DNA of 37,240 bases from Oscillospiraceae bacterium. Lineage in GTDB: Bacteria; Bacillota; Clostridia; Oscillospirales; Ruminococcaceae. Made by a program: the position numbers and the translations under genes. The stretch lies in assembly GCA_020024615.1 (NCBI GenBank), contig JAHHTP010000016.1, positions 1-37,240 on the forward strand, written 5' to 3'. Shown here in pieces: positions 24,113 through 30,963 of this stretch (the first letter of the stretch is position 1; each line of letters begins with the position of its first letter). The notes under the pieces are model-generated. The model was not told the origin of the DNA. It did not search any database and saw only the letters and a list, made by a program, of their open reading frames with translations.

Positions 24113-25150
24113 TTATGCTAATTCAGCAAAGTATTTAATGGTACGAACCATCTGACTGGTGTAGGAGTTCTCATTATCGTACCAGGAAACAACCTGTACC
24201 TGGAACAGATCTTCACCAATTTTGGAAACCATAGTCTGGGTAGCATCGAACAGAGAACCATATTTCATACCGATTACATCGGAAGAAACGATCTGATCTT
24301 CGTTGTAGCCGAAGGAAGCAGAAGCAGCAGCTTTCATTGCAGCGTTGATGCCTTCTTTGGTTACATTCTGTCCTTTAACAACTGCGGTTAAGATGGTGGT
24401 AGAACCAGTCGGAACCGGAACACGCTGAGCAGAACCGATTAATTTGCCGTTTAATTCCGGAATTACTAAGCCGATTGCTTTTGCAGCACCGGTAGAGTTC
24501 GGAACGATGTTAGCAGCACCAGCTCTTGCACGACGCAGGTCACCTTTACGATGCGGGCCGTCTAAGATCATCTGATCACCAGTGTAAGCGTGGATGGTGC
24601 TCATGATACCACTCTGGATTGCAGCGTAGTCGTTAAGAGCTTTTGCCATCGGAGCTAAGCAGTTGGTGGTGCAGGATGCAGCAGAAATGATCTGATCCTC
24701 AGCGGTCAGAGTATTTTCGTTTACGCTAAATACGATGGTTTTCAGGTCGTTGCCTGCCGGAGCAGAGATAACAACTTTTTTAGCACCAGCGTTTACATGA
24801 GCCATTGCTTTGTCTTTAGAGCAGTAGAAACCGGTGCACTCTAATACTACATCAACACCAATCTCGCCCCACGGCAGTTTGGAAGCGTCAGCTTCTTTGT
24901 AGATGGTCAGGGTTTTACCATCAACAGTGATGGTGTTAGCCTCATCATCAGCCTCTACGGTGTGTAAGTTTTCGCCTACTTTGCCGCAGTAGCCGCCCTG
25001 AGCGGTATCGTATTTGAGCAGGTGAGCCAGCATAGACGGTTTGGTTAAGTCGTTGATAGCAACAACATCATAACCCTCAGCGCCGAACATCTGACGGAAA
25101 GCCAGACGACCGATACGACCGAAACCATTAATAGCAACTTTAACAGACAT
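24113..25150 (-). CDS. gap: Glyceraldehyde-3-phosphate dehydrogenase, type I
   Basis: A 345-residue glycolytic enzyme converting glyceraldehyde-3-phosphate and NAD+ to 1,3-bisphosphoglycerate. Motifs seen are GFGRIGR at 9-15, NAD-selecting D34 in INDL, catalytic Cys160 in SAASCTTNCLAP, and the YTGDQMILDGPHRKGDLRRA stretch. Length is normal. AGGAGG precedes the ATG by about eight bases, and a strong promoter (25230-25258) drives it. Codon use is strongly biased, as expected for an abundant protein. It is monocistronic: no pgk or tpi follows, unlike many Firmicutes. Confidence 0.97.
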   Translation of the reverse strand: MSVKVAINGFGRIGRLAFRQMFGAEGYDVVAINDLTKPSMLAHLLKYDTAQGGYCGKVGENLHTVEADDEANTITVDGKTLTIYKEADASKLPWGEIGVDVVLECTGFYCSKDKAMAHVNAGAKKVVISAPAGNDLKTIVFSVNENTLTAEDQIISAASCTTNCLAPMAKALNDYAAIQSGIMSTIHAYTGDQMILDGPHRKGDLRRARAGAANIVPNSTGAAKAIGLVIPELNGKLIGSAQRVPVPTGSTTILTAVVKGQNVTKEGINAAMKAAASASFGYNEDQIVSSDVIGMKYGSLFDATQTMVSKIGEDLFQVQVVSWYDNENSYTSQMVRTIKYFAELA

Positions 25151-25229
25151 TGGAATGTACCTCCTGAATTTTGTTGGGCATAATCGCCCATTTATAGATG
25201 GACAGCCTCAGCTATTCATCATCATTTAT

Positions 25230-25258
25230 ATTTTATACCAAAACAGCTTAATTGTCAA
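25230..25258 (-). promoter_or_regulatory. Sigma-A promoter of gap
   Basis: On the minus strand TTGACA (25253-25258), 17-bp spacer, TAAAAT (25230-25235). The leader is about 75 bases and includes the small hairpins GGGC/GCCC and CCAT/ATGG. Confidence 0.85.
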
Positions 25259-25260
25259 GT

Positions 25261-25278
25261 AATAAACGAATGTTTATT
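25261..25278. promoter_or_regulatory. Operator-like inverted repeat abutting the gap promoter
   Basis: AATAAAC (25261-25267) and GTTTATT (25272-25278) are perfectly inverted around GAAT, two bases upstream of the -35 element of gap. It is a plausible activator or repressor site. Confidence 0.5.
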
Positions 25279-25358
25279 CTTTAATGCTTAAAAATTTAAA
25301 AATCTGCCATAGTTTTTCCGCTAATATAAAATATTTTTCGCGGTTTTCAGTTTTAATC

Positions 25359-25387
25359 TTTACTTTCCACCTTTTTTACCGTATAAT
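25359..25387 (+). promoter_or_regulatory. Promoter of the kinase-like/phosphoesterase-like operon
   Basis: TTTACT (25359-25364), 17-bp spacer, TATAAT (25382-25387); start near 25394, about 32 bases before the first gene. Confidence 0.6.
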
Positions 25388-25425
25388 AATATTAGCTATA
25401 CCTTTTGTATGGGAGAACTTTTATT

Positions 25426-26466
25426 ATGACGAATTTATCATCCCCCTTTTTTATGGAATTGATGCAAAATAAGGATATCTGCTGCTTCTTCTGCGATGTA
25501 CAAGGAATTATCATCCAGTGCGGCCGCGGCATATCCATGCGCTATCCAAATATTTTTTCTGTTGGCGCCGACTTAAAACAGCTGCTGCCGACTGCCGATA
25601 CCTTCCAGGATCTTATTTATCAGTTGCAGCAGGAGAATTTTTTTATCACACCATCCTTTTATCTTGCTGAAAATGAATATTTTCTCTGCTGCTTTTCCTA
25701 CATCGAAGATTTGTCTGGTAAGCAAAAAATTTTCTGTAAATTGGAAACCGGGAATTATGATGCTCCAAACTTCAAAAAGAACATGGAGTATTATAACCTC
25801 ATGGAGGCCTATAACACTGATATACTTGTTAAAATTGCAGAAGGCTGCCGTAATATGCAAAGCATTGCGCAGGCAGAGCAGATTGCTCGCATGAGTGAAG
25901 CGGTTCTACGCAATAATCTACTGCTGGAAGTATCGCATAGCATTCTGCGCACCGGTTCAGAAGAAGAATCCGTTTTACTCAAACCAGTCTGTCTATTTTT
26001 TCAAAACCAGATCAATGCTTCCATCCACTCCCCTGGCAAAGGTTTGTCTATCTATCCCGAAATCATGTCCGACAGACCTTTCTATCTGGATGTCAGTCAC
26101 TTTTTTGAAGCAATGATTGCTTTAATCTCCATATACCAGATTGATCACGCTCTACCTCGGCTTGATTTTAGAATCAACGAAAAAGGCGGCAATGTTTTTA
26201 TTCGTGTAATCGGAAACGGATGTAATCAACCAGAAACCGTCCATCAGAAAACCCTGATAGGACTGCTTGAAAATATCATCAACAGCTTTTGCCGGCATTA
26301 TAACGGAAAAATGTCCTGCATGGCGCACAATCAGGCAAAAATCATAACCATGAATTTTAAATTGCAGGTTAGCCATGAACCTGTTTCGGATGGCAGATTC
26401 CGCAATCAAAAGCGGATATATTCACTTGATCACCTGCTGACCATTCTGCGCTTTGCAGATCGCTGA
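25426..26466 (+). CDS. Uncharacterised protein with weak histidine-kinase resemblance
   Basis: A 346-residue soluble protein. I do not recognise a confident family. The N-terminal 120 residues could be a PAS-like sensory domain. The sequence VSHSILRTG near 185 resembles an H-box (SHxLRTP) with an insertion, and the last 150 residues resemble a HATPase fold: LDVSHFFEAMIALISIY in the N-box position and VIGNG in place of a DxGxG box. The key Asn and the ATP-lid glycine motifs are missing, so kinase activity is doubtful. ATG 25426 is chosen because GGGAGA is nine bases upstream; the upstream TTG opening has none. It forms an operon with the phosphoesterase-like gene, 23 bases downstream. Confidence 0.7.
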   Translation: MTNLSSPFFMELMQNKDICCFFCDVQGIIIQCGRGISMRYPNIFSVGADLKQLLPTADTFQDLIYQLQQENFFITPSFYLAENEYFLCCFSYIEDLSGKQKIFCKLETGNYDAPNFKKNMEYYNLMEAYNTDILVKIAEGCRNMQSIAQAEQIARMSEAVLRNNLLLEVSHSILRTGSEEESVLLKPVCLFFQNQINASIHSPGKGLSIYPEIMSDRPFYLDVSHFFEAMIALISIYQIDHALPRLDFRINEKGGNVFIRVIGNGCNQPETVHQKTLIGLLENIINSFCRHYNGKMSCMAHNQAKIITMNFKLQVSHEPVSDGRFRNQKRIYSLDHLLTILRFADR

Positions 26467-26489
26467 TTTATACAAGAAAGGATCCTATT

Positions 26490-27164
26490 ATGATTTATAT
26501 TACCGGTGACACCTTTGCCGACACCAGACGCTTCTCCAAAACAAAAGTCAAACTGAAAAAAGGTGATACCATTATTGTTTGTGGCAATTTCGGTTTTTTC
26601 TGTGACCATGACAAATTGGCAGAGAAATCGCTGAAATGGCTGGCAAAGCAGAAATATACCATTGCATTTTTACACGGCGCTATTGACGATACCGCGTGGT
26701 TAAACAATCTTCCTCTGGTTGACTGGCACGCCGGAAAAGCCGCTCGCGCTTCTAAAAATGTATATTATCTTCCACAGGGAGAGGTATACGAAATCGAAGG
26801 GAAAACACTGTTTTGCTTTGGCGGTGGAGAAAACTTGGACTATATTGGCAGCAATTACACTGAGGAATTTTATTCTTCCAGCATTCTGACTCCTGAAGTC
26901 ATGCAACGAGCAAAAGACAATCTCAAACGATACCACAATCAGGTAGATTACATCATTACCCACGATGCGCCCAGCAAGCTTCGTGCCATTATGCAGCAGC
27001 GCAAACAGATCGAAAATCCCATTTTTACCGGCTTCCACCAATTTTTAGATGAAATATGGGAGCAAACCAAATTTTCAGGATGGGTATTCGGAAAATACCG
27101 GGAAAATCATACCATCGCACCATTCTACCACTGTGTGGATGATCGTTTTTTCCCATTACAATAA
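26490..27164 (+). CDS. Metallophosphoesterase-family protein with degenerate active site
   Basis: A 224-residue calcineurin-like phosphoesterase fold. Family landmarks are all in order but altered. The first motif GDxH is GDTF (D7 kept, His replaced by F9). The GD motif is GN (N33). The GNHE motif is GAID at 63-66. The ITH motif is kept (H158), and the final GHxH is GKYR at 201-204. Loss of several metal ligands suggests a non-catalytic protein, perhaps a ligand binder or regulator. AAGAAAGG is correctly placed upstream of the ATG. It is the second gene of the operon with the kinase-like gene and ends in a terminator. Confidence 0.8.
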   Translation: MIYITGDTFADTRRFSKTKVKLKKGDTIIVCGNFGFFCDHDKLAEKSLKWLAKQKYTIAFLHGAIDDTAWLNNLPLVDWHAGKAARASKNVYYLPQGEVYEIEGKTLFCFGGGENLDYIGSNYTEEFYSSSILTPEVMQRAKDNLKRYHNQVDYIITHDAPSKLRAIMQQRKQIENPIFTGFHQFLDEIWEQTKFSGWVFGKYRENHTIAPFYHCVDDRFFPLQ

Positions 27165-27190
27165 AAAGCTGCCCAGTTTTGGACAGCTTT
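27163..27190. terminator. Bidirectional terminator
   Basis: AAAAGCTG (27164-27171) pairs with CAGCTTTT (27183-27190), placed between the convergent phosphoesterase-like and PH-domain genes; T-runs on both strands. Confidence 0.75.
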
Positions 27191-27621
27191 TACGAATGAT
27201 TTTTTTGAATGAGGCAGGCGATTTCGTCTGCTTTTTTTATGTCTAACAGCGGAATAATCAATGTGCTTCCAGGAGAATACAGAACCAGTGTACACAACCC
27301 CAGCAGTCCTGCAAGCAGATTATGATAGCGCGCTGCAACACTGATCTGTGCGCGACGCTGATACCGTGACCGAACGATGAACGCCCCTGAAGTCACCGTA
27401 ATCACCTGTGAATTTACTTCAACCTGCAAATTGCAAACATAAAACGGAATATAAAGACTGGCAAAAAAAAGATAGATACTGCCAAGACTAAATAACAGAA
27501 CATACCAGACAATTGTATAGGGGGCAAAGACCCAGAGAATCGCACCGAACACAAGCAATCCGGCCAGCAAAGCAACCAGTTCCCAAAATATCAGAATCCG
27601 AAAATTAAAACCCTTTTCCAT
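27190..27621 (-). CDS. Small PH-domain-like membrane protein
   Basis: A 143-residue membrane protein. Two hydrophobic helices fill residues about 10-70 (VALLAGLLVFGAILWVF and WYVLLFSLGSIYLFF). After that, VNSQVITVTSGAFIVRSRY and the following strands resemble the bacterial PH domain (bPH2, YdbS/YdbT-like). The second ATG is chosen since GGAG is six bases upstream. The function is unknown. It is a separate gene, facing the phosphoesterase-like operon across a terminator. Confidence 0.72.
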   Translation of the reverse strand: MEKGFNFRILIFWELVALLAGLLVFGAILWVFAPYTIVWYVLLFSLGSIYLFFASLYIPFYVCNLQVEVNSQVITVTSGAFIVRSRYQRRAQISVAARYHNLLAGLLGLCTLVLYSPGSTLIIPLLDIKKADEIACLIQKNHS

Positions 27622-27757
27622 TGGCATCTCCTTTCTGTCATATTCTGCTTCTATTGTATCGCATTTTACAAGATTTGTCCACCATAAAATAAAACAGGCA
27701 GAAACTTTCAGCGAATTATAAAATCATCGCAAGTTTATGCCTGAAATATTTAAAATA

Positions 27758-28807
27758 TTAGGACAAGACGTAAACGTCTAATGTTTTAGCTCCGAATTGA
27801 TAACATTCCGCAAAAGTATCAAAGAAGCAATCCACCAGAACTGTGCCTTCTACCAAACCTGTACCAGTGTCGGCAACACGCGCATAGCCGTAAACATAAG
27901 AACCATCTCTACTCTTAATATAAAGCCAGCTGCCACGCGGATACTGACTCAGATCCATCGCAACATCGCCTGCTTTCAGGGAAGTTTCTCGTCTGGTAGA
28001 ATAAGCAGTTGCCTTACCAGTTACTTTTTTCTTATAATTTACTGGATTTCCATTTTTATCGAATTTAATATGGTCCGGGACATCATAATGTGAAGGAACA
28101 TTTCGACTACTACCAATCTGATATACTTCATGAACTGGTTTTTTAGTAACTTTCTTGGAAACCAAAGTGCTGTCAGCCAGTTCTCCGTCAATATAAACCT
28201 CATCGTAAGTGTAGGTACATACACCCTTCACACCATTTCCAGTTTTTACTTTCGCATTTGGAATCAATGTATTTGTATATTCGTATTTTGTTTCAAATGG
28301 TACACTTTTTTTCCTGGTAGCAATTTTGTGTTCCACACGGTTTACCGTAATGGCAGTTCCGGCATGAACCTCCTCATCTAATTCCATCGAAACAATGTCC
28401 TCTTCACCCAATGTAATCTGTGCAGCTTTCAGCGCATCTTCAACGGTGCCGCCGCGCAATAAAATTTCCTGTGTCTCTGAATCAGCCGTGACACTGACCG
28501 GGAAAGAACGCCGAATAGTAATAGCCCCCTGATTGTCATCTCCAGGCTCAGTGAAATGATATGTGTCACCTTCACCCAGCTCGATTTGAGCAGACTGCAA
28601 AATATCATCCGGTGATTCGGATCTTGTGTACGCTACCGCAAGTTGCGTAACAACACCGTCGGAAGATTCATTGATGGTGTAATGATATTCTGTCAGTGTT
28701 GCACCAGTCAGAGGCAGTGCCATGGCTGCACATCCAATCAATACTGCTAAACCGAATATCGGCTTTCGGACTTTTTCGCTTCTGGAACCAACTTTTTTTA
28801 TACTCAT
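27758..28807 (-). CDS. yabE: YabE-like cell wall protein (DUF348, G5, 3D domains)
   Basis: A 349-residue secreted or membrane-anchored cell wall protein. A signal/anchor helix is at about 16-36 (PIFGLAVLIGCAAMALPL). DUF348-type domains follow at about 52-100 and 102-150, then a G5 domain to about 230, and a 3D domain at 260-349. The three Asp residues of the 3D domain are D285, D313 (VADTGTG) and D326 (LVDCFF). The family has murein-cleaving, resuscitation-factor-like activity and is used in spore outgrowth and growth. ATG 28807 has GAGAGGA upstream; the longer open reading upstream is untranslated leader. A strong promoter lies 180 bases upstream and the leader folds strongly. Confidence 0.88.
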   Translation of the reverse strand: MSIKKVGSRSEKVRKPIFGLAVLIGCAAMALPLTGATLTEYHYTINESSDGVVTQLAVAYTRSESPDDILQSAQIELGEGDTYHFTEPGDDNQGAITIRRSFPVSVTADSETQEILLRGGTVEDALKAAQITLGEEDIVSMELDEEVHAGTAITVNRVEHKIATRKKSVPFETKYEYTNTLIPNAKVKTGNGVKGVCTYTYDEVYIDGELADSTLVSKKVTKKPVHEVYQIGSSRNVPSHYDVPDHIKFDKNGNPVNYKKKVTGKATAYSTRRETSLKAGDVAMDLSQYPRGSWLYIKSRDGSYVYGYARVADTGTGLVEGTVLVDCFFDTFAECYQFGAKTLDVYVLS

Positions 28808-28839
28808 ATCGTTTTCCTCTCTTTCGCATCTGTCAATAA

Positions 28840-28983
28840 ACAGATGTTTGTCAGATTCGCCGCGTAGAGCTGTGAGATTCTCTCCTGCGATTATCGTTTT
28901 TGTTTGCCTGTTTTCATTTCTGGTAACAATCAGCATTACTATTGTTACAATTACAAGATCTTTTGTAACTTTTTGTTACCAGC
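28840..28983 (-). promoter_or_regulatory. Structured leader of yabE
   Basis: On the minus strand the first transcribed bases carry a perfect 10-bp stem CTGGTAACAA/TTGTTACCAG (28973-28982 with 28920-28929) enclosing a second stem GTTACAA/TTGTAAT. Nearer the gene is CATCTGT/ACAGATG around 28835-28855. Between them sits GGCGAATCTGA. Some 3D-domain genes carry c-di-AMP (ydaO) riboswitches, but the diagnostic motifs are not clear here. No terminator was seen, so control could act on translation or stability. Confidence 0.45.
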
Positions 28984-28990
28984 GTATGAT

Positions 28991-29019
28991 AGTATACATC
29001 ATCAAATCGACTTTGTCAA
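28991..29019 (-). promoter_or_regulatory. Strong sigma-A promoter of yabE
   Basis: On the minus strand TTGACA (29014-29019), 17-bp spacer, TATACT (28991-28996). Transcription would begin near 28984. Confidence 0.88.
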
Positions 29020-29039
29020 CCCCAGCTTTTTAGACAGGT

Positions 29040-29258
29040 TTTGTGGAAATCAACGAATCTATCGAGCGGAAAGCGAAACCAAATCACCTTAATTTGTAAA
29101 AAAAACAAAAACAAAAAGTAGATTTGCAAAATCGCAAAAGCCGAATTTAGTAAAACCCTCCAAATCCGCACAGCAAAATATCCAGTCAGGGAATCATTAT
29201 ATTTTTGGTTATTAAAACAAAAATAAAAAATCATCAAGCTATAAATTTGTCAATAAAA
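29040..29258. other. AT-rich gap without a supported gene
   Basis: A 219-base AT-rich stretch between yabE's promoter and the small membrane protein gene. It contains runs such as AAAAACAAAAACAAAAAG but no ribosome binding site followed by a credible frame, no tRNA and no strong terminator. It may only be a spacer. Confidence 0.3.
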
Positions 29259-29531
29259 TCATAAAATCCCAAATAGTTTCTGAAGCCATTCTGCAACCGG
29301 AGCAAGCCATTTTTGATAAAAATCTAGTTTGCTGCATGAATTCCAGAAGGTTTCAACTGCTGGTCTAGGCTGTAATATCATCTGCATTATGTCAACAATT
29401 TGATGATAAAAAGTATCCTGTCCTGTCTTTTCCTCTCCGATTTTACACAGATACAAAAAGCCTCCGACAAAGATAAAAAGCAATAAAACGATCCAGAAAA
29501 CCCTCCAAAAACAATGTCGGAACTTTACCAT
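29259..29531 (-). CDS. Small membrane protein downstream of spoIIP, unknown function
   Basis: A 90-residue protein with one N-terminal transmembrane helix at about 10-30 (VFWIVLLLFIFVGGFLYL), then an aromatic-rich 60-residue tail. The start is ATG 29531, with GGGG eight bases upstream; an upstream TTG has no such site. It lies 56 bases after the spoIIP stop with no terminator seen between, so it is probably cotranscribed. I recognise no domain. A sporulation role is suggested only by context. Confidence 0.6.
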   Translation of the reverse strand: MVKFRHCFWRVFWIVLLLFIFVGGFLYLCKIGEEKTGQDTFYHQIVDIMQMILQPRPAVETFWNSCSKLDFYQKWLAPVAEWLQKLFGIL

Positions 29532-29587
29532 TTTCTCAACCCCTTTCAAAAGTAAAGTTCCCTTTTTTCAGAAAAAAATACGGTCAG

Positions 29588-30850
29588 TTATTCCATATTA
29601 GAGCGGCATAAAGCTGCCAATGCTTTTCCTAAAAGTTGCCCAGAATAAACCGCCTGCTCAAGTGTATTGGCATTAGAACCGACTTCGATCAGCAGACTTC
29701 CGGTTGTCAAATCCTGATTATACTTCCGATAATCAAACAAAACTGGGCGGGTGATGGTCGGATACATCTGTTCCAGTCTGGTCTGTAATGCAGTGGCAAA
29801 AGTAAAATTTTTCAGATAATTCGGCATCCCCATTGTACCGTCATCACAGCCGCTGATAATCATAATCTGTGCCGCTTTTTTATGGTCAATCGACGCAGTC
29901 GGTGCTATGATCGTATCGTCACTTCCGATTGCATCACGATGAATATCCAGCACCACTTTAATGTCCGGATACTTCTTTAAATATTTTTTTACGGTCACAG
30001 CACTGCGCTCATACGACCCATTATAAGAAGGATAATCATGCAGCGTTGTATCCTGAATCACACCGATTCCAGCATTCTCCAGCTGTTCTGCAATTTCCGC
30101 ACCAATGCGCGTCATATTCTGCTTACAATCTCGAGTACGAAAACTTGCCTTGGTATCATAACTTTCACTTTCCTTTGAAAGATATGATTCAGTGGCATGG
30201 GTATGCATAATCAAAATCTGTGGTTTATCAGTATCGGTAAAGGTAAACGGCAAATCGTTCTTTGCTGCCTTCCTTAATATATCATTGGAAACATCGGTGA
30301 CATTTTTCACCAGTCCATGCTGCAATGGCAAATAAATCCCACCTGCTGATGCAGAAAATGTCTGCACACTGACCTTCCCACAGCCAGTCATATTATCAAT
30401 CGTCCCGACAATTTTCGCTTCTGGCTCAGGCACCTCATGTACCGTATCTGTCTGCAAGGGCTCTTTAGACGGCTCTGCATCCTGCACTTTTTCTTCTTCC
30501 GGCTGAACCTGTTCCTGGAGTGCTGCTGCTTCTGGTTCAGTAGGGCTTTCCTGCGATTCTACTTCACACGGAGCTGTTACTTTTAAAAAGGTATACATTG
30601 TCTGATCTAGTACTGGACAAATTTTAGGATAACCCCAAATCACAACTCCAAGCACCACCACCAGCACACCTACCTGCCAGATTCTGCTACCTGTTGTGCG
30701 CTTCTGCCAGTTTGGTGCAAATTCAATTGCAGCAGTTTCAGAAGCACTTTCTTCCTTTAATGGTAATTCCTGCTTTGCCTCGTTTTTTTCTTCGGAAGCG
30801 GCGGCATCTGACTGTTGATACGCAGTCTCCAATACGATCATTTCCTGCAT
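29588..30850 (-). CDS. spoIIP: Stage II sporulation protein P
   Basis: A 420-residue membrane-anchored peptidoglycan hydrolase. With SpoIID and SpoIIM it drives septal thinning and mother-cell engulfment of the forespore. Numbering from a possible earlier ATG at 30868, the transmembrane helix is near 62-80, followed by an acidic linker to about 150, then the amidase/endopeptidase domain. Motifs HTHATES at 222-228, LDIHRDAI near 295 and IEVGSNANTLEQA near 400 are diagnostic. ATG 30850 fits GGAAAGG spacing best among three nearby ATGs. It proves this is a spore-forming lineage or a recent descendant. The gpr neighbour common in bacilli is absent; a small membrane protein gene follows. Confidence 0.94.
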   Translation of the reverse strand: MQEMIVLETAYQQSDAAASEEKNEAKQELPLKEESASETAAIEFAPNWQKRTTGSRIWQVGVLVVVLGVVIWGYPKICPVLDQTMYTFLKVTAPCEVESQESPTEPEAAALQEQVQPEEEKVQDAEPSKEPLQTDTVHEVPEPEAKIVGTIDNMTGCGKVSVQTFSASAGGIYLPLQHGLVKNVTDVSNDILRKAAKNDLPFTFTDTDKPQILIMHTHATESYLSKESESYDTKASFRTRDCKQNMTRIGAEIAEQLENAGIGVIQDTTLHDYPSYNGSYERSAVTVKKYLKKYPDIKVVLDIHRDAIGSDDTIIAPTASIDHKKAAQIMIISGCDDGTMGMPNYLKNFTFATALQTRLEQMYPTITRPVLFDYRKYNQDLTTGSLLIEVGSNANTLEQAVYSGQLLGKALAALCRSNME

Positions 30851-30914
30851 CTTTCTCATCCTTTCCATATATTGGTTTGATACAGCATATGCGCGCCACT
30901 TTGAAAACAGAACA

Positions 30915-30949
30915 TAAAAAAGACGAGGTCACTCTAAAACCTCGTCTTT
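30915..30949 (-). terminator. Intrinsic terminator after mutS2
   Basis: On the minus strand AAAGACGAGGT pairs with ACCTCGTCTTT, followed by TTTATG. It separates mutS2 from spoIIP (15 bases past the mutS2 stop). Confidence 0.92.
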
Positions 30950-30963
30950 AACAAATTTATGAT

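Noticed and set aside
28840..28983. c-di-AMP (ydaO) riboswitch before yabE
   Set aside because: GGCGAATC is reminiscent, but the other conserved boxes (GACAGCTAACC-like) are missing, so only a structured leader is claimed.
29016..29237. A 73-codon minus-strand frame in the AT-rich gap
   Set aside because: It overlaps the yabE promoter, lacks a ribosome binding site and has shadow-like hydrophobic composition.
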